Shown one piece after another: positions 15,060 through 24,208 of a DNA stretch of 37,343 bases. The stretch lies in contig JAYVSV010000086.1 in assembly GCA_043775015.1 (NCBI GenBank), positions 1 through 37,343 on the forward strand, read 5' to 3'. Under the pieces are notes generated by a model. It was not told the origin of the DNA, did not search any database, and was given only the letters and a program-made list of their open reading frames with translations. Source of the DNA: CANJXF01 sp043775015 (GTDB taxonomy: Bacteria; Verrucomicrobiota; Verrucomicrobiia; Limisphaerales; CANJXF01). The translations under genes were made by a program, and so were the position numbers. Each line of letters begins with the position of its first letter. The first letter of the stretch is position 1.

Positions 15060-16010
15060 ATGTCTGCCAACACTTCCATACCGGCGGTTCAAACCTTCGG
15101 ACTCACCCGCACTTATGGCGCGATGACGGCGCTCAATGCACTCGACCTCACCATCAACAAAGGCGACCTGTTTGGGTTCATCGGTTCCAATGGTGCCGGC
15201 AAAACCACCACGCTCCGTATCCTCGCCACGTTCTTGTCGCCCTCGGCGGGACGGGCCGAAGTACTCGGCTACGACGTCGTGAAACAAGCCGATGCCGTCC
15301 GCCATGTCATCGGTTACATGCCCGATTTTTTCGGCGTCTATAAAGACATGGAAGTGACGGAGTATCTCGATTTCTTCGGTGCTTGTTACAAAATTCCCAC
15401 GTTGAAACGCGAAAAGACCGTGAGCGACGTTCTGGAACTCGTCGGCTTGAGCGAAAAAAAAGGCGCGCTCATCGGTGCGCTCAGTCGCGGCATGCAACAA
15501 CGACTCGGCCTGGCGCGTGTGTTGATTCACGATCCGCAATTGCTCTTGCTCGATGAACCGGCCAGTGGACTCGATCCCCGCGCGCGCATCGAGATGATGG
15601 CGATTTTGCAGGAACTGCAACGCCTCGGAAAAACCATCATCATCTCGTCACACATCCTCAGCGAACTGCAAACTCTCTGCAACCGCGTTGCAATTATTGA
15701 AAAAGGAAAATTGATTTACAGCGGCCCGGTGCAAGGTGTGCGCGACCAGATGGCGTCCGGTTTGATTTATTGGGTCACCGTCCCCGGCGATTCTTCAAAA
15801 GCGATTGAGCTTTTGAAATCGCGCGCCGAAGTCGCCGATGCCGTCGCCGTGGATGGCCAGGTTAAAGTCACGTTCACCACGCACGAAATTGATCCGGGAT
15901 TTCTTCCCGAAACACTGGTGCATGGCGGCGTGAAATTCACCGGCCTTTGGGAAGATGAACTCGGTCTCGAAGAAGTTTTCCTCCGCGTCACACGAGGTGA
16001 AACGCAGTAG
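15060..16010 (+). CDS. ABC-2 type transporter ATP-binding protein
   Basis: A 316-residue ATPase of the DrrA/CcmA-like branch. Walker A GSNGAGKTT (42-50), the Q-loop region GYMPDFFGVY, signature LSRGMQQR (141-148), Walker B LLLLDEPASGLDP (161-173) and the switch His (SSHILSEL) are intact. About 90 residues follow the ATPase core, a length usual for exporters of this kind. The true start is ATG 15060, just after the preceding gene; the open frame extends 132 bases upstream into that gene. It is the only ATPase in the cassette and so presumably powers all four permeases downstream. Confidence 0.93.
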   Translation: MSANTSIPAVQTFGLTRTYGAMTALNALDLTINKGDLFGFIGSNGAGKTTTLRILATFLSPSAGRAEVLGYDVVKQADAVRHVIGYMPDFFGVYKDMEVTEYLDFFGACYKIPTLKREKTVSDVLELVGLSEKKGALIGALSRGMQQRLGLARVLIHDPQLLLLDEPASGLDPRARIEMMAILQELQRLGKTIIISSHILSELQTLCNRVAIIEKGKLIYSGPVQGVRDQMASGLIYWVTVPGDSSKAIELLKSRAEVADAVAVDGQVKVTFTTHEIDPGFLPETLVHGGVKFTGLWEDELGLEEVFLRVTRGETQ

Positions 16011-16021
16011 GTGACAAACGC

Positions 16022-16927
16022 GTGAAACACAAACCACTCTTCGCAATTTTGGGGGCCGTTGCGATTGCTGCTGGAATTATTGTCTGGCAAAACCACGCAC
16101 GTCGCGAACCTGTCATTCGCGGTGAAGACCTTTCCTTCTGGCTTGGGAACTATGGATCCGGAGCGGAAGAAGCGGCAGACTACAAATTAGCTCTGGCAGA
16201 AATGGATACACGCAGTGTCCGTTATTTAGTCCGCGAATTGGATTGGAAGCCAACCCCCGCACCAGGAAAGTTTCAGAGCAAGTTTCAGAGGTTCCTACCA
16301 GATTTGCTCGCTCGATTTTTCTTCCCCGAAGGACGCCCCGACCACCGAGCACAAGCTTTAGGCATTCTGGGAAAACTGGGGCCGCTGTCTAAACCGGCAA
16401 TCCCCTCTCTTCGAAAACTCGCTCACGATCCAGTAAACAGCCCCGGTTGGAAAGACTCGTCGCTACACGGTGCGGCGATGGCCACGCTCATTTTACTTGG
16501 AGACGAATCGCTCGATTCCTGCATCGGCCGACTTCTCGATCCCAAAAACCATGATTGGAATGTTGCCTGGTGGGCGACAGTTTGCCTCCGGACCAATGCG
16601 GCTGCAGCGGTTCCACGGTTGGCGCAGGCATTCGACTCTTTAAACGATCAGGAACTTCGAGGTCGGATCGCTTTTCCACTTCGGTTTATTCAAAGCTATC
16701 CCGAACTAAGTGTCCCAATTCTAAAATCGCTTCTCGGCCATGAAGATAAATCTGTTCGCTTCCAGGCGATCACAGGCTTAGCCAATTTTGGCGCGGACGC
16801 TAAGTCCGCTCTGCCCGAACTAAGAGGACTTCTGCAAAGCGATCCAAGCCATCGTGAAATCCTGACGCACGCTATTTCGCGAATCGAATCCGTGTCACGC
16901 GCGGTGAAACCCAGTGAGCCAAAATGA
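16022..16927 (+). CDS. membrane-anchored HEAT-repeat protein
   Basis: About 301 residues. One N-terminal membrane segment (about 5-22, LFAILGAVAIAAGIIVW) is followed by helical repeats of the HEAT/PBS-lyase type: ALGILGKLGPLSKPAIPSL, AWWATVCLRTNAAAAVPRL, and AITGLANFGADAKSALPEL. Such repeats form protein-binding solenoids, so a scaffolding role in the exporter is a reasonable guess. Start is GTG 16022, eleven bases after the ATPase stop. Its TGA overlaps the ATG of the first permease (ATGA), so translation is coupled. It has no direct counterpart in common ABC exporters that I know. Confidence 0.8.
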   Translation: MKHKPLFAILGAVAIAAGIIVWQNHARREPVIRGEDLSFWLGNYGSGAEEAADYKLALAEMDTRSVRYLVRELDWKPTPAPGKFQSKFQRFLPDLLARFFFPEGRPDHRAQALGILGKLGPLSKPAIPSLRKLAHDPVNSPGWKDSSLHGAAMATLILLGDESLDSCIGRLLDPKNHDWNVAWWATVCLRTNAAAAVPRLAQAFDSLNDQELRGRIAFPLRFIQSYPELSVPILKSLLGHEDKSVRFQAITGLANFGADAKSALPELRGLLQSDPSHREILTHAISRIESVSRAVKPSEPK

Positions 16928-18378
16928 ACGTGCTCCCGATCATCGTCCGTGAGCTTCGTGCCGAGGCGCGGCGGACGGTCAATTATCGCCTGCGCATGTT
17001 CAGTGCGGCAGTTTTAATTGTCGTGCTGGGGTTTTTTCTTTGGACTGACGCCAACGCCGGTTCCGGAACTCGCGCCTTCAGCTTTTTAACTTTCGGAATT
17101 TTTTGCGGCATTTGGATCGGAGTTCCCGCGCTCACCGCCGATTGCATCAGCCGCGAAAAAAGAGAAGGCACTCTCGGACTGCTTTTTCTCACTCCGTTGA
17201 AGCCGATTGAAATTGTGTTGGGCAAAGGCACCATTCACGCCATCCGATCGTTAACCTGGATCATCTCAGCCATCCCCATCGTAACCATTCCTATTATCCT
17301 GGGAGGCATCACGACCACGGATCTTCTCTGGACATTGTTCTTCAATTTAGCTGCGCTCTCGTTTTCGCTCGCTGCCGGGTTACTCGCCTCAACATTGTGT
17401 CGGCAGTGGACGCGCGCGATTATTCTGGCCGAAATTTTCGCGGCGATTTTAGGGTTTGTCTTTTTGACTGCGGCGAACTTTTTTTTGGCTGGAACCGCCG
17501 GCGGCCCCACCAGTCTGATGCACCGATTCGCGGTGCTGATCGATGTTTTCTTCGATCACTCGAGTTTCCAGCCTCTGGTGACAACGTTCGGCGTGCCTGA
17601 AATCGTTTGGTTTTCCCTTTCGATTCTGGCGGTCGGGATTCTGACCTTTGCCATCGCCGCGATTTGCTCGGCAGACCGGCTTAAAAAAAATTGGCAGGAA
17701 AATCCGCCATCGCAAAACAGTCGTTGGGTTCAAGAATTTTTTTGCCGACCCAGGATCGCGCTCGGATTGCTTCGTCAACAAAACCGATCGCGCCTGACGA
17801 GAAACCCGGTTGGCTGGCTCCAGCAATATTCGTGGAGCGCCCGCTCCAGCAAATGGGCTTGGTGCTTCATCATCATTCTCGGAGTCTCATGGTTGATGGC
17901 AGAAGATGTGCGTTTGATTCCCCAAGGTTGGCGCTGGCTGGCGACGGGATTGTTTCTCAGCATGGCCTTCAGTGCGGTGGCGAGTTTTCAGAGGGAAAAG
18001 CAGAACGGCGCGTTGGAACTGTTGCTCGTGACTTCATTGGGAGAACGAGAAATCATTCTCGGACGACTCTGGGGAATCTGGGGTCAATTTTTCCCGGCGT
18101 TTTTGATTCTGCTGCTGACGTCCGTTCTCTTTCGTTTGGGAAATGTTTCGAGTGCAATCCTTCATTTTCTATTCATCCCAGTGGTCGGACTTTATTTCGC
18201 GATGCACTTGAAAAATTTCGTGGTGGCTTGGTTACTCACGGCGGGTCTGACTTTATTCATCCCATCGTTCTACTTCGGATTTTCCCAGGCGCTTTTGCTG
18301 ACCTTCGTGACGAGCCTCGCCGCTGTTCTTTTGTATTTTGAATTGAAGGACCGATCCTTCGCTTTGGTGCCGGTCTAA
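16924..18378 (+). CDS. ABC-2 permease paralog 1 (two signature motifs)
   Basis: A 484-residue polytopic membrane protein with about twelve hydrophobic segments. It begins LPIIVRELRAEARRTVNY, an amphipathic stretch typical of the cytoplasmic elbow of ABC-2 permeases. The permease signature occurs twice: CISREKREGTLGLLFLTPLK...LGK (about 74-101) and SFQREKQNGALELLLVTSLG...LGR (about 354-381). This suggests two six-helix half-permeases joined head to tail. NPVGWLQQYSWSAR, between the halves, is shared nearly word for word with the next gene. It overlaps the HEAT gene by four bases and precedes paralog 2 by five. Confidence 0.85.
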   Translation: MNVLPIIVRELRAEARRTVNYRLRMFSAAVLIVVLGFFLWTDANAGSGTRAFSFLTFGIFCGIWIGVPALTADCISREKREGTLGLLFLTPLKPIEIVLGKGTIHAIRSLTWIISAIPIVTIPIILGGITTTDLLWTLFFNLAALSFSLAAGLLASTLCRQWTRAIILAEIFAAILGFVFLTAANFFLAGTAGGPTSLMHRFAVLIDVFFDHSSFQPLVTTFGVPEIVWFSLSILAVGILTFAIAAICSADRLKKNWQENPPSQNSRWVQEFFCRPRIALGLLRQQNRSRLTRNPVGWLQQYSWSARSSKWAWCFIIILGVSWLMAEDVRLIPQGWRWLATGLFLSMAFSAVASFQREKQNGALELLLVTSLGEREIILGRLWGIWGQFFPAFLILLLTSVLFRLGNVSSAILHFLFIPVVGLYFAMHLKNFVVAWLLTAGLTLFIPSFYFGFSQALLLTFVTSLAAVLLYFELKDRSFALVPV

Positions 18379-18383
18379 ATCAA

Positions 18384-19922
18384 ATGACCATTCTACCGAT
18401 CATCATCCGTGAACTCCGCGCCGAGGCACGGCGTCCGGTGAATTATTGGCTGCGAACCTTCGGTGCGGCGGCGATGACTATTCTTTTTGGCGTTCTCCTC
18501 TCTAACCAGCCCAATACGCATTCCGGCAAGCAAGCGTTTGACATGATGAGCTTGCTGATTTTTTTCGGCATTTGGATTGTTGTCCCCATTCTCTCGGCCG
18601 ATTGCATCAGCCGGGAGAAACGCGAGGGAACACTTGGCCTCCTTTTTTTAACACCGCTCAGAGCCATCGAAATTATCCTCGGCAAAGGAAGCATTCACGC
18701 GATGCGTTCGCTAACCCTGATCATCGCGGTGTTTCCCGTGCTGGCGATTCCCTTTGTCCTCGGTGGAATCACAAAAGCCGATGTTCTGTGCAGCCTGGTT
18801 TTGGATCTCACCGCACTTTGTCTAGCGCTCGCAGCCGGATTACTCGCCTCTTCGTTCGCCCGCCAATGGTCGCGCGCGCTCATTCTGGCGGAAATTTTCG
18901 CCGCTTGCTTCGCGTTAATCTTTTTGAAGCTGATGTTATTTGTCGTGGGATTGAGGAGTGGGAACCTGTTGGAAGTTGCGCGTATCGTGTTGCACATGTT
19001 CTTTTTCACATCGCAAAATCTCTGGATGGGATTGGGCGGTGTTCCTGCAGTGAATTCCACTTTACCCACCGCCATTTCATTGTTGGCTGGGGCTGTTTTA
19101 ATTTTCTTTTTGGTGATGTTGTTCGCCGCTTTCCGATTGAAATCGAGCTGGCAGGAAAATGCGCCATCGCTTCGCCAAGAGTGGCTGCAAAAAACATTTT
19201 GCACCCCGCGCTATTGGCTCGGCACCTTTCAGCGCCGCAACCACGAACGGTTGTCGCGCAATCCCGTCGGCTGGCTGCAACAATATTCATGGAGCGCGCG
19301 CCTGAGCAAATGGGGTTGGTGTTTCGTCATCATCAGTTTCATCTCCTGGCTGATCGGGACCGACTTCACGATGCTCCACCAGGGATGCAACCTGCTGAAA
19401 CATGGCCTGCTCGCCAGCATCGCCTTCAGTGCGGTCAGCAGTTTTCAACGCGAGAAACAGAACGGCGCACTCGAACTGCTGCTCGTCACCCCGTTACAGG
19501 AGGGACAGATTATCCGGGGGCGCTTGTGGGGAATCTGGGGACAATTTCTTCCTGCGTTTTTCATTCTTATCCTCAGCGTGATCGTCGCGCCCAATCACTA
19601 TTATGGGAATTTCGGATGGGATCGACCGGAGTTTGAAATCTTTCCAGCCATTCGCGACTTCATCGTTGTCCCGGTCGTCGGGCTCTATTTTGCCCTGAGA
19701 ATTAAAAACTTTCTGGCCGCATGGTTTCTCACCTGTTTGCTGACCCTGTTTCTTCCCGCCTTTCTACTTCCGGTAATTTTTGAAATGGACGGTATCCACC
19801 CGGCAACGGCGAACTCGATTCGCCTGTTCCAAACTTTATTGCTCATGTCATTGACGGTGTGGACGGCGTTTAAGTTATTCGAGCAATTGAAAAACCGAAC
19901 CTTCATCTTCGTGAGCGGTTGA
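18384..19922 (+). CDS. ABC-2 permease paralog 2 (two signature motifs)
   Basis: A 512-residue polytopic protein closely related to the gene before it: LPIIIRELRAEARRPVNY at the start, CISREKREGTLGLLFLTPLR in the first half, NPVGWLQQYSWSARLSKW in the middle, and SFQREKQNGALELLLVTPLQ in the second half. Each half has about six hydrophobic segments. The similarity along the full length points to a recent tandem duplication with paralog 1. The substrate is unknown. It is separated from paralog 3 by ten bases. Confidence 0.85.
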   Translation: MTILPIIIRELRAEARRPVNYWLRTFGAAAMTILFGVLLSNQPNTHSGKQAFDMMSLLIFFGIWIVVPILSADCISREKREGTLGLLFLTPLRAIEIILGKGSIHAMRSLTLIIAVFPVLAIPFVLGGITKADVLCSLVLDLTALCLALAAGLLASSFARQWSRALILAEIFAACFALIFLKLMLFVVGLRSGNLLEVARIVLHMFFFTSQNLWMGLGGVPAVNSTLPTAISLLAGAVLIFFLVMLFAAFRLKSSWQENAPSLRQEWLQKTFCTPRYWLGTFQRRNHERLSRNPVGWLQQYSWSARLSKWGWCFVIISFISWLIGTDFTMLHQGCNLLKHGLLASIAFSAVSSFQREKQNGALELLLVTPLQEGQIIRGRLWGIWGQFLPAFFILILSVIVAPNHYYGNFGWDRPEFEIFPAIRDFIVVPVVGLYFALRIKNFLAAWFLTCLLTLFLPAFLLPVIFEMDGIHPATANSIRLFQTLLLMSLTVWTAFKLFEQLKNRTFIFVSG

Positions 19923-19932
19923 ACGAATCACC

Positions 19933-21555
19933 ATGACGCTGCTTCCCATTGTTGAACGAGAACTACGCGTTGCCGCGCGGAGCAAAATCACATATCGCAT
20001 CCGCATCTACACGGCGGTGGTAGGCATTATTATTACCGGCATCCTTCTCGCTGTGAAAACCAGAACAGGCGGTGCTTTCAGCGTGGGATCGGTTCTCTTC
20101 ATGACTTTAGGCTGGCTCAGTTTCATCTTCGCCTGCTTTGCCGGAGTCGTTCTGACTTCGGATTCAATCAGCGAAGAGCGTCGCGAAGGAACTCTCGGTC
20201 TTTTGTTTCTGACCGACTTGCGCGGCTACGACATTATTCTCGGCAAACTGATTTCCAGTTCACTCCAATCGTTTTACGGACTGCTCGCCATTTTTCCGGT
20301 GCTCGCTTTGCCGTTGCTCATGGGCGGAGTCACCGGTGCCGATTTCTGGCGGATGCAACTGGTTTTGGTCAACGGCCTTTTTTTCTCGCTCGCCTTGGGA
20401 ATGTTTGTGTCGTCGATCAACCACGATTCACAAAAAGCGCTTCACACCACGTTTTTTCTTCTCGCGCTGGTGCTGGTTGGATTCCCCCTGCTCGACCCTT
20501 TCTACCAGTGGACTTCCATGAAAAGGCTCTTTCTCGCGGCGGCAAGTCCGGGAACCATTTTTGCGATGACCTTGTCAAAAAATTACAAACAGTTCTGGAG
20601 TTGTCTCGCCATCTCCAACGCGTCGGGTTGGGTGTTTCTGGGTCTCGCCAGTTACTACACGCCGCGACTTTGGCAGCAGAAAACTTCGCCGGAAAAAAGC
20701 GAATCGCGTTCTTACAACCTGCGTTTTGGTTCACCAGAACGGCGCAAACGCTTTCGCGCCAAACTCATGCAACTCAATCCCGTTTGCTGGTTGGTTGCGC
20801 GAACCCCGAGGCCAGGTTTCATCTTTCAATTATTCCTGTGGATCGGCTTGGTGATTATGACTGCGGCGTGCCTGACAAGTTTTGGATCAGGAAATTCTAA
20901 TTCGATCATTCAAGGTGTTGGCGCTTTCCTGGGTCTTGCGCTGCTCATTTGGATGGCGTCGCAAGCCAGTAAATTTTTCGTCGAAGGGCATCGCAATGGC
21001 GCGTTGGAACTTCTTCTTTGCACACCTCTGACCGTGAAGGAAATGATTCAGGGCCAATGGCTCGCGCTGAAGCGTTTGTTTTTTCTGCCCGTCGTTTTGA
21101 TCCTTGCTCTTCAGATTTTGGTCGGGGTTCTGGAGACAAGAGGGTCTATCCTCACACAGACTTACTATTTCGATCTGGTTGTTGGCCTCGTCAATTCGGT
21201 TCTCGACCTCATCACCTACGGATGGGTGGCGATGTGGTTGGGCCTCGTCAACCGAAAGGCCAGCGTGGCTCTGATGAAAACATTTCTCTTCGTCATGATC
21301 ATTCCTTGGTTTGCCACGACGTTGTTGCAGATAATCCAAATCTTTCTCTTGTCGAAGACGTTCTTTGGCCTTCCCTTGCTGACTTGGATCACAACCTTTT
21401 TGTGGGTGGTCAAAGACATCGCTTTTATCCTTTGGGCCAGACGAAATCTCTACAGCCGCTTGCGCGAAATCGCCTCCGACGGAGCCATCGCGAGAAAGCC
21501 TGCGAATCTTCTTCCGCCAGCCAACGTGCCTCCTGTAATTGTGAGCGCGGCATAA
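19933..21555 (+). CDS. ABC-2 permease paralog 3 (two signature motifs)
   Basis: A 540-residue polytopic protein that starts LPIVERELRVAARSKITYRI. The first signature is SISEERREGTLGLLFLTDLRGYDIILGK and the second is GHRNGALELLLCTPLTVKE, so it has the same doubled layout as paralogs 1 and 2 but belongs to a second subtype (ERELRVA start and LTDL motif). LNPVCWLVARTPRP corresponds to the linker between halves. Its stop lies one base before the ATG of paralog 4, the tightest junction of the series. Confidence 0.85.
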   Translation: MTLLPIVERELRVAARSKITYRIRIYTAVVGIIITGILLAVKTRTGGAFSVGSVLFMTLGWLSFIFACFAGVVLTSDSISEERREGTLGLLFLTDLRGYDIILGKLISSSLQSFYGLLAIFPVLALPLLMGGVTGADFWRMQLVLVNGLFFSLALGMFVSSINHDSQKALHTTFFLLALVLVGFPLLDPFYQWTSMKRLFLAAASPGTIFAMTLSKNYKQFWSCLAISNASGWVFLGLASYYTPRLWQQKTSPEKSESRSYNLRFGSPERRKRFRAKLMQLNPVCWLVARTPRPGFIFQLFLWIGLVIMTAACLTSFGSGNSNSIIQGVGAFLGLALLIWMASQASKFFVEGHRNGALELLLCTPLTVKEMIQGQWLALKRLFFLPVVLILALQILVGVLETRGSILTQTYYFDLVVGLVNSVLDLITYGWVAMWLGLVNRKASVALMKTFLFVMIIPWFATTLLQIIQIFLLSKTFFGLPLLTWITTFLWVVKDIAFILWARRNLYSRLREIASDGAIARKPANLLPPANVPPVIVSAA

Positions 21556-21556
21556 C

Positions 21557-23233
21557 ATGACTTTTCTTCCCATCGTTGAACGAGAACTGCGGGTCGCTTC
21601 GCGGAAACGCGTGACCTATCTGGTTCGCATCGCTGGCGCACTGGTCGCTCTCGCCATTGGCGGTTGGATCATGATTATTGCCAGCAACGATGCTTTCGAC
21701 CGGCTTGGCCAGGCTCTCTTTTACCCGCTTTCCACGCTGCTCTTTCTCTACAGCATCGCCGCTGGAACGAAAGTGACGGCGGATTGTTTGAGCGAAGAAA
21801 AGCGGGAAGGAACCCTCGGCCTCTTGTTTCTGACTGACTTGAAAGGATACGACATCGTCGCCGGAAAACTGGTGGCTAATTCCCTGAATACTTTCTACGG
21901 ATTACTCGCGGCATTTCCAATTCTTGCCATTTCATTGCTGATGGGCGGAGTGACATCTGGTGAATTCTGGAGAGTGGCGCTCGTTGCCACGAACCTGCTT
22001 TTTCTCTCACTCTCCATTGGCATGTTTGCCTCCGCTGTTTGCCGGGATGAACGGCGCGCGATGTCGCTCGCCTTCTTCGTTTTACTAATTGTGTTGGGCG
22101 GCACACCGCTGGTGGAGCTTGGCCTGAATATTGCCAACAACCAACGCACGACCTCGACGGCGTTACTTATTTTCAGCCCGGCCTTCTCATGTTTCTCCGC
22201 GTTTAGACAGGGGATTGGATTCACTCCCAGAGATTTCTGGATGCCAGTGGCATTGACTCACGGATACGGTTGGCTCTTCCTCGTTCTCGCCAGCGTGATC
22301 GTCCCGCGCGCCTGGCAGGATCGTGCGGCGTCACCCATGAAGTTTCGCGCGTTCTGGAAGCTTGTTTTCTCCAGCAAATCAAAACATGAAAACACCCGCC
22401 GCAATCATTTGTTGAACATCAATCCGTTCTTGTGGCTGGCGGCCCGGGATCCGTTTAAAATCACTTTCCTTTGGGCCGTGCTTATTCTGTTCGGTACTCT
22501 CTGGATCTGGGGATTGGCCACCTGGCCAAAAGAGTGGGCCAGCATTCCTGTCTATATTTTTACGGCAGTTCTCCTGCATACCATTCTAAAATTCTGGATC
22601 ACTTCGGAAGCTTGTTATCGTTTTGTGCAGGATCGAAAAAGCGGCGCGCTCGAACTGCTCCTTTCCACTCCGATCTCGGTTAACGAAATTCTACATGGCC
22701 AAAAACTCGCGCTCCTGCGGCAATTCGCCGGCCCGGCCGTGTTCATTCTGGTCGTTGATCTGGTTTTTCTCTTTGCCGGACTCCAGGAACAGGAAATGAA
22801 TAACACAGAGGATTACTCGCTCTGGGTGATGATGTGGCTCAGCGGGATGACCGTTTTCGTGATGGACCTGTTTGCTCTCAGTTGGGTGAGTATGTGGTGC
22901 GGACTGAGCAGCCCGAAGGTGAACCGCGCCGGCAACGAAGCCATTGGTCGCATTCTGGTGATTCCCTGGGTTGCATTCTTCGTCTGCATGACCACCGCCG
23001 CGACTCTGCGGCTGTTTTCCGTAATGAACTTTGACACCCACGTCATCCTGCTCCTGTGGCTCTCACTTTGCGTCGTGAACAATCTGATTTTCATGTCGTG
23101 GGCGAAGAACAATTTGCGCAACCGCTTCCGCGACATCGCCACGCAACGGTTCGCCGCGAAACCGGGCTTGCTCCGTCGCTGGTTCTCGCGAACCGGGGCA
23201 AATCAGCCAAGCTTGCCACCGATGATCCGTTAG
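21557..23233 (+). CDS. ABC-2 permease paralog 4 (two signature motifs)
   Basis: A 558-residue polytopic protein, sister of paralog 3: LPIVERELRVASRKRVTY start, CLSEEKREGTLGLLFLTDLKGYD in the first half, INPFLWLAARDPFK linker, and DRKSGALELLLSTPISVNE in the second half. A basic, Pro-containing tail ends the protein. It is the last permease; 32 bases follow before the exported endonuclease-fold gene, which may or may not share the transcript. All four paralogs together with one ATPase could assemble as alternative or mixed complexes. Confidence 0.85.
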   Translation: MTFLPIVERELRVASRKRVTYLVRIAGALVALAIGGWIMIIASNDAFDRLGQALFYPLSTLLFLYSIAAGTKVTADCLSEEKREGTLGLLFLTDLKGYDIVAGKLVANSLNTFYGLLAAFPILAISLLMGGVTSGEFWRVALVATNLLFLSLSIGMFASAVCRDERRAMSLAFFVLLIVLGGTPLVELGLNIANNQRTTSTALLIFSPAFSCFSAFRQGIGFTPRDFWMPVALTHGYGWLFLVLASVIVPRAWQDRAASPMKFRAFWKLVFSSKSKHENTRRNHLLNINPFLWLAARDPFKITFLWAVLILFGTLWIWGLATWPKEWASIPVYIFTAVLLHTILKFWITSEACYRFVQDRKSGALELLLSTPISVNEILHGQKLALLRQFAGPAVFILVVDLVFLFAGLQEQEMNNTEDYSLWVMMWLSGMTVFVMDLFALSWVSMWCGLSSPKVNRAGNEAIGRILVIPWVAFFVCMTTAATLRLFSVMNFDTHVILLLWLSLCVVNNLIFMSWAKNNLRNRFRDIATQRFAAKPGLLRRWFSRTGANQPSLPPMIR

Positions 23234-23265
23234 CTGTATCAAAAGTTCAAATTGCCACAAAAATA

Positions 23266-24123
23266 ATGAAACTACTTCTGACCACGTTGCTCCTTCTCTC
23301 CTTCAATCACGCGATCTCAGCGAAAGATTCCACTCTTCGCGTGATGAGTTTTAATCTGCGTTATGCCTCGACCAATCAGCCGAATGCCTGGGCGAGCCGA
23401 CGGCCCATCATGCGGGATTGTCTGCGTAAAACCGCGCCGGACATCATCGGCACCCAGGAAGGTCTCTATTCTCAGTTGAACGATTTGTCGGAAGATTTTC
23501 CCGAATACGCTTGGATTGGTCTCGGCCGGGACGGCGGCAGTCGTGGAGAATTCATGGCGGTGTTCTTTCGCAAAGATCGTTTCCGCCCACTGGCCTTTGA
23601 CCATTTTTGGCTCTCAGATACGCCTGATGTCATTGGCTCCGCCACTTGGGGCAACAAAAACCGGCGCATGGTCACATGGATAAAATTTCTGGATCACAAC
23701 TCAAATGAACCCTTCTATCTGTTCAACACGCATTTCGACCATGAAGTTCAGCACGCCCGTGAAAAAGCTGCGGCCTTGCTCCGTGAACGCATCCAGGCGT
23801 TGAGCAATTCAATTCCGGTAATCGTGACCGGTGATTTCAATGCTGCAGGAGGCAACAACAAAGCCTATTCCATCCTGACGGAAGGCGGGTTTTTAACCGA
23901 TACCTGGCCCACTGCGAAAACCCGGAGCAATGAAGGCATTGGCACTTTTAACAACTTTTCCAAAGCACCAGTGGGCGGACCGCGCATTGATTGGATTTTA
24001 ACCCGAAACGGCGTGGCCGCCGACATTACGGAAATCGTGACGTTTTCAGAAAACGGAAATTATCCGAGTGATCACTTCCCGATTATGGTTTCTTTGCGGA
24101 TTAAGAATCCAAAAGTGCCGTAA
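23266..24123 (+). CDS. exported endonuclease/exonuclease/phosphatase-family protein
   Basis: A 285-residue protein with a signal peptide (residues 1-19, ending ISA) and a complete EEP fold. VMSFNLRY holds Asn30, GTQEG the metal-binding Glu65, NTHFDH the catalytic His region, VTGDFNA the Asp/Asn pair, and SDHFPI the terminal Asp-His. Secreted relatives act on nucleic acids, sugar phosphates or sphingomyelin, and the substrate cannot be told here. Start at 23266 is set by the signal peptide; the frame is open upstream inside the permease gene. It faces the broken pseudopilin gene convergently. Confidence 0.88.
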   Translation: MKLLLTTLLLLSFNHAISAKDSTLRVMSFNLRYASTNQPNAWASRRPIMRDCLRKTAPDIIGTQEGLYSQLNDLSEDFPEYAWIGLGRDGGSRGEFMAVFFRKDRFRPLAFDHFWLSDTPDVIGSATWGNKNRRMVTWIKFLDHNSNEPFYLFNTHFDHEVQHAREKAAALLRERIQALSNSIPVIVTGDFNAAGGNNKAYSILTEGGFLTDTWPTAKTRSNEGIGTFNNFSKAPVGGPRIDWILTRNGVAADITEIVTFSENGNYPSDHFPIMVSLRIKNPKVP

Positions 24124-24208
24124 CTCACAAACACTTCCCAAACAAGCGGAAGCGGAATACGAAAAACCAAGGCAATTCTGTCGCTCGAATCGTTTTGATT
24201 TATCCCTG

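Noticed and set aside
18572..19636. 354-codon open frame on the plus strand
   Set aside because: It is an out-of-frame reading of permease paralog 2, rich in Arg, Ser and His, without membrane segments.
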